In this document: in pieces, positions 42,941-56,416 of the stretch | Layout of the letters: the number at the start of each line of letters is the position of its first letter | How positions within the stretch are numbered: position 1 is the first letter of the stretch | Assembly (NCBI GenBank): GCA_018398815.1 | Contig: CM031595.1 | Coordinates: 50,636,489-50,700,488, forward strand | Reading direction: 5' to 3' | Origin: Conus ventricosus | Lineage: Eukaryota > Mollusca > Gastropoda > Neogastropoda > Conidae | DNA length: 64,000 nt | Position numbers and translations under genes: made by a program | The notes under the pieces: model-generated | The model's input: only the letters and a program-made list of their open reading frames with translations | Told to the model about the DNA's origin: nothing | Databases searched by the model: none

Positions 42941-45900
42941 AAGTGTGTAAATCTGAATTCATCTTATTGCTCAAGTGGTTGTTTGATGCCTCGTGGGATG
43001 GCTGAATTTTATTAGTAGGCCCTTCTGCACTCCAGCAAGAGAACAACAATTACAACAAAACGAAGCAAATCAAAACAAAACCACCCATTAGATTGTGTTC
43101 AAGTTACTGCTGTTTGGTTGATTTTCAAAGAGTTTTTAAGCTAAATGAGTGCAATTCATACAAACAGGCTGTGAAATAGTGATGGATCCCTCTCAAAATG
43201 GTGACGTTTCGTGCCTTAAGGTCCTTGTCAAGCTGTTGGCAAGGACTGACATCCAGACTTGATGACAATTGACGCGAAAACATGTTGACATTATGTCAAC
43301 AGAATGAAATAATATACAATAGAAAATTTTCGTTATGTACCTTTCAAACAGACAAACGAACAAATCGATTTCGTTCAACGTGATCCTGAAGTCTACATTT
43401 TCTTCACTTTAATGGTTGTAATCAAATATACTCTCGTGCACCGATTTCGGATGCATCCTCTGACTTTTTCTCAAGAACTCTAGCCCCTGCTAGATTTACA
43501 AAGATATAGATTGTACTAGTTTCAAAGTGCTGTCCTGTAAATTCCCCCGTTGTGCCAGCAGCCCTCTTCATTTATTGTGGCATATTCAGTTCAGGCTCAA
43601 ATCCAGAGTGAACGAACAATGCACTCTCAAATCATAACAGAAGTAACTTTTATTTTTCACTTGTTTGTAGCGGCATATCTAACACCAGTTTGTTATGCAC
43701 TACTACAGCTTCTACAAATGATAATAAAACAACAACAATTATGATAATACTTGTATAAATGAAAACAATGATCATCCCCTCCTCCTCCTTCTCCCCCTCC
43801 TATCATCATCATCATTATTATCATCATCAAAGTCATCATCTTTATTGTCAGCATCTGCTAAACATAGACATCTGAGCAAGACAAATCATGCTATCGTATT
43901 TGTTGAACATCAAGGTATCAGTTTCTCATATGCTCTAATGATGCCCATCCATTTTCTCACCAATTCCACCACTGGAATCAGTGGCTATCCCATGTTGAAC
44001 ATAATTATCACCTACTTGGGTCACGGTAAAGACTATTCCTTTTTGCTGATTGTACCACTTACTTTTTCTGTTACAGAACGGAACAAATTCACATTGGATA
44101 TAATCATCATTATCACCTGATAAGGTGAACCTACTTCTCATTAGTTTCTTTTTGTAACTGACAGTTGATAATAGATCTGTCTTTTAACCTTCATGTTTTT
44201 ACTTTTACTCACAATCTTTTTGTTTTTTCTTTTTTATCGGCATTACGTTTGACTTTACAGAAAGAGACACATTTCTGAACTTGTATATGGACCACATTGG
44301 AAATATGACAATACTGTCTGGTATCCATATCTTAAAAAAGGCAGTCAGCTTTGATTGAGAATGCGCACACACCAAAAACCCCAGCAAATCTAGTACAGGA
44401 GATCTAAAATTCTTTACACACAGAGAGATAGGCAGGAACATATCAAATTAACAACTTTAAAAGCAAAGAGAATTTGAAGAAATCCCTTTCAAACATGTAA
44501 TATGTTAAAAAATGTTGATGATTTGAACATATTCATTTCTTCAGATTGTCAGGTTCTTATGTGACAAAAAACTATGCAGACAAATTGACAAAAGTATTCA
44601 TTGAATATAATCATACAGGTAGACGAAAATTGCACCTTTTTTTGTGGTAGTTACTAACATTAAAATAGCACAATATATCCAACCCCAGAATCTTGTTCAT
44701 AAATGGACAGTGACACAAGGCAGGAGTACGACAAATAAGTGTCACTTAACTTTAACGTTATTACCAATCATGCAGTAAAGGTAAGACTTTTAAAAGTCTG
44801 ATGGCTAGCTAAATGCAATCCGTATGATTCAAGATTCTGATCCACACAGCATGCGTGCACGGCTTGACTGAAAGCAGCATTTGACTTGATGTCAATGCTG
44901 CTCTTCACATAATCAACGAAAGCAGTCCAAATTTTATAATTGGCGTATTTAAGCAATATTGTTGTCATTTCTATCATAAATAGGGATAATGTTGAATACG
45001 GGCGTACACTTAATTTTCTGAAATTTCTTACGCGCTTGTTATAAATAAATAATTTACTGCCGAATAATTGCTTCGCGGATGATGATGGCGAAATATTATG
45101 GGATAGTAATGGTGGGCGCGTGATTTTGAACAAATACAGAATGCCTGCAGAGAGAATTGGTATGTCTTTGTTGGACATTTTGACGGGGAGAAAAAACCAA
45201 GAATATGTCACTGCGATCAAATCCATCTCCAGTATAAGTGATCTAGCTGCTAAGTCCTTACAAATAAACCGCACGCCCTTGGACGCCCGACAGCTCCCAT
45301 TTATGGTAAATATGGCACTGGGGAAGGAGATAATCGTGTTTGTTAGGTTACCGGGGTGCGCAGTTCATTTGTTACATCGGCATTTTAAAGAGCGATCATG
45401 CATACACTATTGGTTAAAGTGTTATGGATCGCAGTTGTAAAGTAAATCTAAGATAGCCGTGAATGTTTCGAGCCCAGAGACGATGTAAACCGTTCGAATT
45501 TCCCTGAATTTTTGTCGTGCAAATGGCGCGTGTTTCAAGCAGTGTTTACGTGGCCAGATGGACATAAGAAAAGGATTAATTTCCTTACGATTTGTGCTGG
45601 TAGACAAATTTGTTACATAATTTAAAGCTATCAAGACAACCGAACAGAAACGATGGAGCCCATTTCTCCGATCATACAAGTGAAAATACTAGTGAGTTGC
45701 GCAATGTCCATTGAGTCGATTCAGTTCATCCAGATACTGAAAAAAAATGAATTCTGTAGATATCGATCTGATATCAATTTATCTCTTGATCATTGAAAGC
45801 CCAGTTCCAGTGTGTGTGAAGGATAAACTGATGAGTAATGTCAGTTTACCTTTGATGGGCAAATCTTATTCAAGTTACTGGATGCTAGGGTTATACTTTC

Positions 45901-47023
45901 AAGCAAGATTATGAAAGTCAAGTGCAGTCATGACAGTACTCATAGAAAATACAATGGAGGAATTGAGAAAATGAGACAATGACTTCATGAGTAAGATGAT
46001 TTGATCACTAGTGAAAGTAGATTATATGATTGTGTTAAAAAAGAAAAAAAAATGTCAGTGTGAAAAAAAAACTGAGTTACTTTGTGTCCAACTGTGATTT
46101 AGTGTACTGGTCAGGTCCACAGTGTAGAATGCAGATTTCTTGTTTTTCATATTAGTATTTCACTAATTTAGATTTTTTTTTTTTTATGTTGAAAAGAAAA
46201 AAAAAAGAAGAAAAAATGGAAAGACTTGCAGTCTTTGGCTCGTTGCTGAATACAAACTTGTGTTAACTTTATGGATCATGCAACATTGTCTTATGTATTC
46301 ACTGTTTGATAAAAGGAAGTTCCACCATCTCCGTAATATCCTCATGATCTGAAATAGAGGCATACATGGGGATGCATAATGCGTTGTCATCTGCACTAAT
46401 AATCTACAATCCAAGATCAACTTTCTGTCTCTGTTAAAAAGTAGCCAATATTTCCGACATTAAATTGTTAACATCTATAGACCCATAACATACACTGCAG
46501 TTTTTAAGACAGTTGAGGTAGAGTCACTTTTGATTTCACACAATTGTTACATGTCCAAAAAATTTTTTAATCAGAGATGATCCACTTCAGATATGAAAAG
46601 TATTTTAGTTGTTTGTCTTTTATAGTGAAAAACAAGGCTTGAATACTGATTGTACATCATGCACATTCTCTCTCTCTCTCTCTTTCTTTCTCTCTCTCTC
46701 TGTACATGTGGTTTTCAAAATTTCTTATGGTTAAGTGTTTGTGTCTCTGTCTCTGCCTGTCTGTGTCTACCATGGGCTCTTTATTATGAATTTGTGTCCT
46801 TTGTTGTTATAGGAGAACATTATTATGAAAATATTCCAAGTATAACTGTTATAAATGTTTTTGTTCTTCAGGATTTTATTTGTGTTTCCTGTAGATCAGA
46901 GAATATATATCCTTTCATGGAACTCTGAAACGTTATCCATTCTAAGTATGCATGCATTTTAGGAATCCAGATAATAATAATATTAATACAGGAACATGGA
47001 GTACACATCCTATTAGAAAGATA

Positions 47024-47027
<4 letters not shown>

Positions 47028-47094
<67 letters not shown>

Positions 47095-47162
47095 CACACA
47101 CACAAAGTCACACACTGACTGACTGAAACCAATTTATTGTCAGATTAACTCATGGTTGTACT
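47028..47162 (+). repeat. (CA)n array fused to a dispersed 45-bp module
   Basis: (CA)n at 47028-47104 is followed by CTGACTGAAACCAATTTATT and then GTCAGATTAACTCATGGTTG to about 47160. The same module directly follows another (CA)n at 59490-59532. In the minus sense the module contains AATAAA and ends in (TG)n, as a retroelement 3' end could. Confidence 0.85.
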
Positions 47163-47207
47163 GACATAAAATTTAAGATATCTTAAATTTTATGTCAGTA
47201 CAACCAT
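47152..47207. repeat. Perfect 56-bp palindrome
   Basis: The left half starts ATGGTTGTACTGACATAAAA and the right half is its exact reverse complement, meeting at GAT|ATC with no loop. The left half continues out of the 45-bp module that follows the (CA)n array. Confidence 0.97.
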
Positions 47208-47269
47208 TATGAAAAGAATGTCAACATTTTTCATTCAAGGAAAAGGAACATAACACACAAAGACACATA

Positions 47270-47391
47270 CACACACACACACACACACCGCACGCGCATG
47301 CACGCACACACACATACATAAATAGTAAATACACACATCTCTATACAAGCACACCCATACCCTCACATACACACAAACTAACACACACACA

Positions 47392-47452
<61 letters not shown>
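47270..47452 (+). repeat. (CA)n arrays
   Basis: Imperfect CA/CATA repeats from 47270 and a nearly perfect run at 47382-47452. Confidence 0.93.
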
Positions 47453-47453
<1 letters not shown>

Positions 47454-50400
47454 ACTCTGTTTTATGCAGGCACTCAGCAGTCTGAAGCCTTGCCATACCA
47501 TGTAAACAAAAATCATGGTCAAAAGTCATGGTTTGTAAAAAAAGAAAATTGTAGAAGTGCTTTTATGATATTTTTTGTGCAGTAATGTAGAATGATTGAT
47601 TTGCTTTCAGAATGAAGTTAGAAGGTAATGGATTTGAAAAAAATGGTTTTGGAGCTAGTACTTTTGAATATTTTATCTGTTATGAGTAATTTTCTTTCAA
47701 CATAGTATTCATGCAAATCATAATGTTCAAGATTTAAATTTAAGATTGCTTGTGTACAGCTGATATTTCGTATGGGGTCGTTAGTGTGGAGAGGTGTGTG
47801 CTTATGATAGCTCTGTTTGTGTGTGTTAAAGAATTCTAGGTTGTTTGTTTACGGGATTGGTAAAATTACTTAAATTTATATGAATCAACTTCGTCTTCCA
47901 TGATCACTTGACTGTGCTAATCAGTATTCTGGGTCAGGAATTAAGTTCCTAATGTGGGAGTAACTGCAGAGGGGAGAAGAAAAGTAATTTTTGTGTCCAG
48001 ATTTGTTTCTTGAAATGGGGCACCAAGAATTTTTATTTTAGAACCTTGTAAGTACCCTCTGAATGCAATGAGCTATGATCATGGCTGTAGGTTAGGGTTT
48101 GGGGGCTGGATTTGTGTTTGGTCAGAGAATTAGCTGTCATCAGCAACCTTTGTGATTCAGCATTGGATTCTATTACTTATTAGTCTTTTTCTAGCTTCAC
48201 AGTTGCTCATTTGTTTACTTTCTTGGAATCCGTTTTTCCTGAGGAAAAAAAAGGTGAACACGTAGAATCAATGAATAGTTTCTTAGCTTACTGTTAAAGA
48301 CATGAACCTTGCCCCCCATTGCCCTTCATCTCCTGTAGATATTGAATATTGTGATGTTAAGTGATAAGAGAAAACTGCTGTACTTATTTCAGCATATAAA
48401 TGCGTTGATGCATGGACCTTCTGACATCACGTGTGAGAATGCAAGTGAGAAAAACTCATGATGGAAGGATTGGCATGGAGGGACTAGTTCTCTCATTGTA
48501 TGGAGGAAGCAGTTATTTCACTTTGTTTTTCTCTTTTTGACAACATGTTGTTGGAGGAGGGTGGGGTGGATGAGAAGTGGGGAAGTGTTTCCATTCAAGC
48601 CAGTCGTGCCCAAATGTAACCAGTGACTGGTATCGACAGCTTGATTCTTCTTCATATATTTAAACTTAATTTTCAGTAAGCTCTTAACCTTACTGCTTAA
48701 TGTTGACTTAATGTGAAAGTCAAGCAGGTTTACTGTGGTAAGGCTTTCTGTATCATAGTGCATGGACAGCTATTTCTCAAAGGTAACTTGTATTTGGACT
48801 CCTTTTACATTCAATGTAGTGTGTACAGTAACTAGAATTTCACATTATAGACATTGACTATGTAGATCTTGGCCTTGGTTCAGAGTGATAGCATGAAGAA
48901 AACTCGCTAAACTCAGAGGTAAACTGTACCATGCAAAAAAATCAGACTCAGCATGCAGCAGGACCAGCTAGCTATCACATCTGAATTTTCCTGAATAAAC
49001 TAGAAGACCTCAAATACTGTAGACTTTCGTGCTCACACAAAACCCTGTTACTTTCTCAGTTCTGTGTTGCGTTTCAGTACTACATGTACTATTATGCTTT
49101 AGTGAGAGGGCACTGGAGAAATTACTGCGGCTTGTTAATTTTTGTTTTCATACATTTCAGTAAAATACCAGTTTGCCACAATTCAGTGTTGTTGTCTACT
49201 ACACATTAGGCAAGCGCTGAAGGCTATGTGTTGGACATATTATTTTCAGTTCTTGTCTGTTTGGAGCCTTAGATGGTTTCTGGTCAGTTAGATAGTCTTT
49301 CATGCAGCTGACTTGAGCTCATTCTGGGCACCTAAAAAGGCTCGGTACTTCCTTACGCAAGTCCTGTTGAGGCATTGGTTAGTGTCTTTTAGTTTTACTT
49401 ATAAAAGTGGGTTGGAATTCTCAGGAATCAAAAATTGTTATTGTAGGTTTTTTTTTTTTTTTTTTGCTATTGAAACAGACAGCAGCGTTATTGGAAACAA
49501 GCCAATTTTTCATTTTATTTTAACTGTTTATATGTATTTTCAAGTTTACTCATTCCATAGCTGTGTACTGAAACTACTGTGGGCTATGATGAGAAAACCG
49601 GGACTTTGCACTCAGTTCTCACGTACTTCATCGACAGTTTCAGATATTTCAAAAGAGTCAATTTTTACACAGTTCAAGAGACTCTAAGTCAGTACTTTTT
49701 TTTATACCTGTGCTGCAGCTTGTTGTATCTCTTGAATCTAACTGATCAGAAACTAAGCACTGAGCACTGCCCTGTCTGTTTTACACCAAATGAGAGCCTC
49801 CTTTGTAGTTCACAGCATCATTCATTCATTGGTATGGTCATGCTGTCACTTGAAATGAAGTGAAGAAGAATAGTGTCAGGTTATATAGGATCTGTCAAGA
49901 CCTACACCTATTGTGAATGATTCTTTGAATCAAGTACTGTGAGTGAGAGAAGACGGAAGGAAGGATTTTTCCTTTATGTTACAGAAAAGTGTAAAAGAAA
50001 AAAAAGAGAGAGCGTGAAGATTTTTCACTTCCTGGCCATTTGGGAATATACTTTTTAGTCATATACTTGCCAGAATAGTATTAACATTTCTTATAAGTGG
50101 GGATAAAAGAGACATGATGTTTGAAAGCAAACGCATCAAAATTCACGAGTACACTGTAATACGAAACAGCAAGAATTAACTCTAAGACTTAATACATGAT
50201 CAGAGATTAAATTCTCCTGGTGTGACGGATGTTTTCTAGTCAGACTCAATGTATTTGTTGTCAGAGTGTGACTTGTTTGATGGCTAACTGCATCAACAAG
50301 GATATTCATTGAAAGGACTCTTCTGACTTTTCTTTCATTGTGACTTCTTCTTCTGCCTCTGCTGTGAATGAGGTATCTGTTTTTCTGCATCCTGATCTAG

Positions 50401-50886
50401 ACTGCTGTTGTGATTGTCCTTTGATCCTGAGACATTGAACTTTGTATAATGTGACAAAGGGCAAATCAAACAGTTTCTGAGTTAACAGAGGGGAAACCTT
50501 TTTCATGATCACAGCAAACTTGTTTTCTACATGATTTGGTTTCACTCACTCGTAGTACTGCTAGTTGCAGGTAATTCAGTGAAGTCAGTTGCCTGTGTTA
50601 GATTTTGGTTGCCATTTATAATAATGTACCTGTTCAGTATTACGGAGAGTTCAAACTTCCAGTTAGCAAGATGTATGGTACAGGTATAAATATACTTTAG
50701 TTTACTTTTGGCTTGCAAGCTTGACTTTAAAAGGTGAACAGATAGTACACCTCACACCCACCACAGTGTCCTTATCTCTTTGCAAGTTAGGGTCCTTGAG
50801 CTAAAATTTAAGAATCAGAAGACAATCTACTGTAGAAAAGACGATCTTTACGCATGCATACAATTTGTTTAACCATGAGCGTCATC

Positions 50887-50890
<4 letters not shown>

Positions 50891-50920
<30 letters not shown>
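50891..50920 (+). repeat. (AG)n followed by G run
   Basis: About 15 AG units and a G10 run ending at 50930, upstream of LIN54 exon A. Confidence 0.93.
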
Positions 50921-50930
<10 letters not shown>

Positions 50931-51329
50931 ACTTGAATGCACATTAAAGTTGAAATCAGATGGTCTTAGTAATTCAATCTTATGCACAGAAACATCTTTT
51001 GCTGCTCACAATGTTAAGTAATGTCGGGTAATTTTAGCAGTGTTACCAAGGTTGTTTTTTTTTTCCTTTTGATCTTGTCTTATTTTCTGTCACATATCAT
51101 TGACATTATCCTCACACTCCTCCTTTCAGCTCCCTGTCCAGTGACACACCCCATCTTGTTTCAGTACCAGCAGTGTCAAATCATCACGAGGCAAATCACG
51201 GAAGTTACTGCACTGCTGCTGAGCCACTTAGGTGATATTCCGTGGGTACATATTCTGATTCAACATAAGCAGGGCACCACCCATACTGATGGCAGTGATT
51301 ACTTTGTTGAAGAACCATTGTGAAGGTGC

Positions 51330-51840
51330 TATCATGCCCGTCCAGTGACAGTCCCCATGAACTTGCAGATACTAGCGACCCCAATACGAACCCACCACGG
51401 GCATAAGCCTGGAGAGGAAATTGAAAATGAGGTCATCATGAGAGCAAAGCTTGGAAGGCTTCAGAATTTGAGACCTTTTAATGCTAATAAATGAAAATGA
51501 TAATGCTGTGGAGAACCATTATGCTCTGAGACTGCACTGTGCTGTACTCGGTGCTTGCTTTCATAATGTATCCCAGGGCCAACCAGGACCAAGAGTTTCA
51601 GACACCTGCAGCGCTGGTCAGGAAATATGACCAACACTCTTAATTAAGGACACTTCCATTAAGTAGATGAAACTCAAGTATGTCATACTAGTCTTCCCAG
51701 TTGAGCCCATGGCAAACTCACCTCTGGGTAGGAGCTGTAAATTCCCACAAATAAATGGCTCTGACAGGAATGGAACCCACAACTTCCCAGCCTGGGATCA
51801 GTGACACTAATGTGCCACTGGGGCTTGGTACAAATCATCT
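51330..51840 (-). repeat. tRNA-headed SINE-like repeat, copy 2
   Basis: On the minus strand the head at about 51835 reads CCCCAGTGGCACATTAGTG, and a B-box-like GTGGGTTCCATTCC follows about 40 bases later. The body continues to about 51330 with the CTCTCATGATGACCTCATTT block shared with copy 1. The tRNA-derived origin is inferred from the two box-like motifs. Confidence 0.65.
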
Positions 51841-52707
51841 GGCGTGTACAAGTCAGAAGGCCATTCACTGCCATTTTATTCACAGATGAGAGAGTTGTAG
51901 CAAGTTACATCAAGGGTAAAGTTAAAAAAAAAAAAAAAACCTGTGTTTGTAAAGGTCAAAAAATGAATGCAAGCAAAAACAAAAAAACAACAACAAAAGA
52001 ACAACCCTTGTGGTGTTTGTAAAGGTCACACAGTGAATACAAGCAGTGCCTGTAGAAAGAAAACTTATAGGAAATGAACGCTCTGACTTAGACAGTTCTC
52101 TTCAGTCCAACTATATGATAACAAATTTTTTGTTTCTTTTCTTTTGTTACCTTTTTCTCTTTTCTCCAGACTTCAACAGGACTAACTTTGAGATGAATTT
52201 GAAGTTAGTGTGAGCTGCAGCATGTGGATGTCTTAGAGTTGATCTTGGCTGCTGCAGTGGAGGTGCAGTTATCACTTTGCAAATTTGTCACAAAGCTCTT
52301 CGAAAACTTCACAGTCACTTTAACTAAGCTTGCAAGCGTGTTTTTGTACCATGTCAACCATCGCTTAAACAGCGTCTTTTTTTCTTTTCTTTTTTGTAAG
52401 AGATTTGTTCTTCTCTTTTGCAACAATGTAATTTTACCCTACTATTGAAAATATAGTGTAAGGTTGAAACCATAGGGAAGCAGTGATGGAAGTGACAATT
52501 GATTTGTAACAGCTGCTTTTCACAATGTGATCCATGTAAACTGAGAACAGTTCTGTGCAAGAAGTAAAATAATGGATTGCAGTCAGTGGCAGAAAAAAAA
52601 GCATGCATCACTTGCATCACATGCATCACCATTGATTCATATGATGTAAAATAAGATAAAAAGATGAAAAGTATACTCAATAAGCAGAAATTGTAGCACG
52701 CGCGCGC

Positions 52708-52718
52708 GCACACACACA

Positions 52719-52811
<93 letters not shown>
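52708..52811 (+). repeat. (CA)n array, ~100 bp
   Basis: Over 50 CA units with one TA interruption, preceded by CGCGCGCGCA and followed by a short GT and GA tract. Confidence 0.96.
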
Positions 52812-52815
<4 letters not shown>

Positions 52816-53301
52816 TCACTCTGTGTGTGTGTGTGTGTACATATATATAGAGAGAGAGAGATGATGATGATTTCACTTGCCTAGAGAAAACAAAACCAAA
52901 AACATTTTTCTTCAGGCTATTTGAATACATCTTTGCATTAGGATACAAATATATTTTCCTTTTGTGTCAACGGATAATTGTTTTTTTTTTTTTTAAAGTT
53001 CAGTGCCACATTCAATAAGTTCATTGAATGCAAGAAGAAACAACATGAGAGGAAGGCGTTATAAGCTGAGATCTCTTTGAAACCCTTAGATCTAACAAGG
53101 ATGTAGTCTAAACTCATTTACCACAAACTTCTGAGGTTTCGTTAGCATTTGTTATAATTTTCTAGTCTGTGGTCTTTCTGTTTCTCTTTCTGTCTTGCCA
53201 AAAAAAAAAATTTTTAATCGGTTTGTTTTGCGTTTTTTTATTTTTAACATAATGACAAATTGTTATTCAGATGCAATATATTCCTTTGTAGTATTATGAC
53301 T

Positions 53302-53464
53302 TTCTTTCTGTCTGCATATGCAGGCTGATACATCCTGCGGACCCCACTCCCTGTATAGACAGGCAAGGATTAATCCCGTCTACCCAACAAAGGGAGTGGA
53401 GTTTTGTGTGTATGACCGTTTTTTTATCCTGCCATTAAGGCAGCCATACTCCAACTTCGGGGAA
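53302..53464 (-). mobile_element. 163-bp retroposon inserted at the LIN54 exon A splice acceptor
   Basis: TGTAGTATTATGACT occurs at 53287-53301 and 53465-53479, a 15-bp target duplication. The insert is the reverse complement of the 42605-42752 segment and ends, in its own sense, in an A/G-rich tail (seen as TTCTTTCTGTC at 53302). The right target copy ends 18 bp before the acceptor AG. The pyrimidine-rich tail followed by GCATATGCAG creates a second acceptor-like site at 53323. Confidence 0.88.
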
Positions 53465-53497
53465 TGTAGTATTATGACTGTAATTCTCTCTTCGCAG

Positions 53498-54393
53498 GTA
53501 TACAAAGTGATGATGTGAGTGCAAAGCCAATGAGTTCAGTCGTCATCCAAGGCTCTTCAGCTGGCCCTGTTGTAGCCAGCAACGCTGTCACCGTCACCAA
53601 TAGTTTAACCACCTCTTTGATCACTACCACAGCACAGCCCCAGGTTGTGAACAGGCTAGGTATCGGGAGCAAGCCTGTCGTGCATCGTGTGCTGAACTCC
53701 CAGCCGACAGAAGTTGTCGTACAGACGCCAGTAACCAGCACAGATAGTACAGGCAGCGGTGCAAGGTCGATCACTGTGGATGCGTCATTGCATGGTGGTG
53801 CCACCATCACTTCGCAGCTTCAGACAGGGGCTCCTGCAGCCTTGGTCACAAGTGACAAAATGGCCTTGAAACGGCCTCTTTCTGCGGGTGCCAGTAACTC
53901 TGGTGTGGTTACCAAGGTGATCATAACTAGGAACCCGTCGTCTAGTCAGGCTCATGCCGTGCCCATTCAGCTGACAGGTTTGTCCAGCAGTGCGGTTACT
54001 TCCACAGCAGGCACGGGGGCTGTCAGCATCATCTCCCAGAGCGTAGGCAGCTCCTCCCCTACGAAAACAGTGACCATCAGTTCTCAGGGCATAGTGTCAC
54101 CAGGCAAAGCCGTGATAGCCACCTTGCCTGGTTCCCCGACAAAAGTGAGCATCCCTGTAAATAAAATGCCCATCTCCCCCTCAAAGACCCCCACCAAAAT
54201 TACCATGATTCCAGTGTCCATACCAAAGTCCCCTCAGCAGAGACTGGCTGTGACAGGGGCCTCTAGTATTACTGTGGTGCCAAGGACGTTCACAGAGTTG
54301 GTCAGCACAAACTCTACCATTTCCAGTACTGCAACCAAGCCAGCAACCATCACTATGTCGCCCTCTAAAGTCATCATCAAGCAGGCTCCGAGT
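53498..54393 (+). CDS. LIN54: LIN54 exon A
   Basis: Acceptor TTCGCAG ends at 53497 and donor GTGAGT starts at 54394. It begins with two bases of a split codon and is open for 298 codons. The product is Ser/Thr/Val/Pro-rich without globular motifs, as in the N-terminal half of LIN54. 'SPTKTVTISSQGIVSPGKA' parallels human 'TPSKTITISESGV', and 'NKMPISPSKTPTKI' parallels 'NKIAISPLKSPNK'. The internal Met in 'MSSVVIQG' at 53530 could also serve as a start if the upstream exon is untranslated. Confidence 0.9.
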
Positions 54394-56416
54394 GTGAGTA
54401 TATTGGCTGTGTTCATAACAGTCACGATTTGTATGACTGGCAATCAAGAAACATTAACTTATGTTTTGCCAGTACAATCCATAGCTTTTCAGTTTCATTC
54501 TGTGTAGCCATACCCCAGACAGCCAGAGTTTATGTTTGGTACCTTGAGTTACCTTGGTCATTTGATAGTTGCCAGAAAATCCAAATTGATAAGTCAGTAT
54601 GTTACATCCTTGAGCACTGGCTAACTCGCAGAAAAATGCATAGCTTTAGCAGAAACAGCATCTGCCACATTGATCGGAAAGTGTGATGCAATGTATTATG
54701 GAAATAAAAACAGTGCGAATAACAAACATCTGTTTCAGAGTAAACAAAAGATGAATATTCACGGTTTCCACACATTTGGTCAATGATTCTATTGGGGATA
54801 TTTTGGCGAGAAATGTACTGGAAAGTCTCATTGCGGTATTACACCACAGTCCTTGACTAACCTGTAATAAAGCAACTTTTTATGCTCAATAAATTTGTTT
54901 CAGTGATATGAAGTTCGCATTACAGAAGTTTACATTTGCTAAACATGTATGGATTCAGTATCTGCCTGATGGTTTCAACAGAACTTTACCCATAAAAGTA
55001 CTTTCATCAGGAGAAGATGGATAACATTAGGTAAGTGGTTTAGAACTTTTAGGTTTCAAAGAAAATTATTATCTTTAGATATGTTTCACAGTAATGCATT
55101 TTAAAACATGCTATTTTTATTTTAATAAAAAGTTGCCTGTTGTAACAACTCAGCTCACTTGATCACAGATTATTTACAATTATCTCATTATCTCAGTTCA
55201 TTCATTTCTATGTAGAGTGCATGCGGGCTCAAGGCTAGAAATTCCCAGATGGATCTTATTTATCCTGGGGATAAGTAGATAAAAAATTTACTCATCTTTC
55301 CAAACTTTGACTCACCCACCTTAAGTGAAAGAGATGATTAATTAAAGTAATTGCCAGCAGGTCAGTAGCAAGTTTGTGAAAAATGGCATGCTGTACACCC
55401 ATATGATGAAACTGTGAGTAAGAGAAATAAGGCAAAAGAAAATTTATTCATCCACCATACATACCTAATGTAAATGGAAAGAAACATTTCCCATTATGTA
55501 CAAAAATGTGTAAGAAAAGGAACTATAAGAATGAAGTTGTCAGGCTTCCCTTTCACTCATTCTTGGACTGAAGAAAAATCAAAGCTCTACATTGCTCTCA
55601 GTCTCTGTCCTCTCTCTCTTTGTCCGCTTGCATCACTCACATGTTAAAGAATAAATACGTTTCATATCATAATCTACATGCATTTGAAAATAAAATCGGT
55701 AGACCTGACCTTTCTGCACTGAATGCCTGTATCCTGTTGAAACATTTTTTCCCCTTATGGAGCTCACCTTGTCAGTCAAACAGTATCTGTTGGAGCTTTG
55801 TTTTGAGCAAAACCAGAGAGGGGATGGGGTTGGAGATGATTGAAAAGGAAAGGAAGAGCATTTCGTCAGCATTGAAACTGACTGCTTTGTCATCTGTTTA
55901 CTGACACAGTTACAGTAAACAGTTGATTGTAAAAAGGTCAAGTGGAGAGAGCATTTCCACTTCTGATATCCTGGACAATGGGAATGGGGCAGGTGGGTAT
56001 TTTGAGTCCTGCAGTAACGTGAAAGTCAGACTTCAGCTGCCATCATTAGTTAAATAAAATCAGGATTTCAGCCATTTGACTATATCATTGTATTTGGCTG
56101 TATTTGATCAAGAATGGCTTGAAGAATGACAGATTCAGGCGTTGGCCCGAAACAGTCTTGATTTGCTGTTGACTTCTCTTCCATATCAGAAAACATGGAG
56201 AAGATTTTTCGTCATTCTTAGTTCTTTCCCAGGCGAACAGAAACCTTGAATAAAAAATATCTATTGATTTTCTGATAATTACTCAGCTGTGTGTATTATT
56301 GTTATTCATGTTTTTAATTGAATGATTTGTTTAGTGTTTAACCTTTTGTTGATTTGTTTTCAATGTTTAACCTTTTGTTGATTTGTTTTCAAAAGTAAGT
56401 GTTTGTGTACTGGCAG

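Larger units (their letters stand above)
40707..53497. other. Divergent spacer between COPS4 and LIN54 5' regions
   Basis: No protein-coding exon was recognised with confidence. LIN54 must have at least one upstream exon here or earlier, because its first visible exon starts inside a codon. Contents seen are SINE-like repeats (41.4, 42.2-42.9, 51.3-51.8 and 53.3 kb), CA arrays (47.0-47.45 and 52.7-52.81 kb), a perfect palindrome (47152-47207), and otherwise AT-rich sequence. A frame at 44768-45274 on the minus strand has no recognisable similarity. Confidence 0.6.

Noticed and set aside
44768..45274. A 168-codon minus-strand frame between COPS4 and LIN54
   Set aside because: No recognisable motif or family, ordinary AT-rich composition, and no partner exons; length alone is not enough.
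45653..45680. ATG with a short plus-strand frame starting MEPISPIIQ as LIN54 exon 1
   Set aside because: The GT after it would leave phase 0, while exon A needs two bases to complete a split codon; no similarity to the LIN54 N-terminus.
51163..51320. Frame after a TTTCAG at 51162 ('YQQCQIITRQITEVTALLLS') as a coding exon
   Set aside because: No match to LIN54 or another known protein, no donor in a sensible phase, and it runs directly into a repeat.
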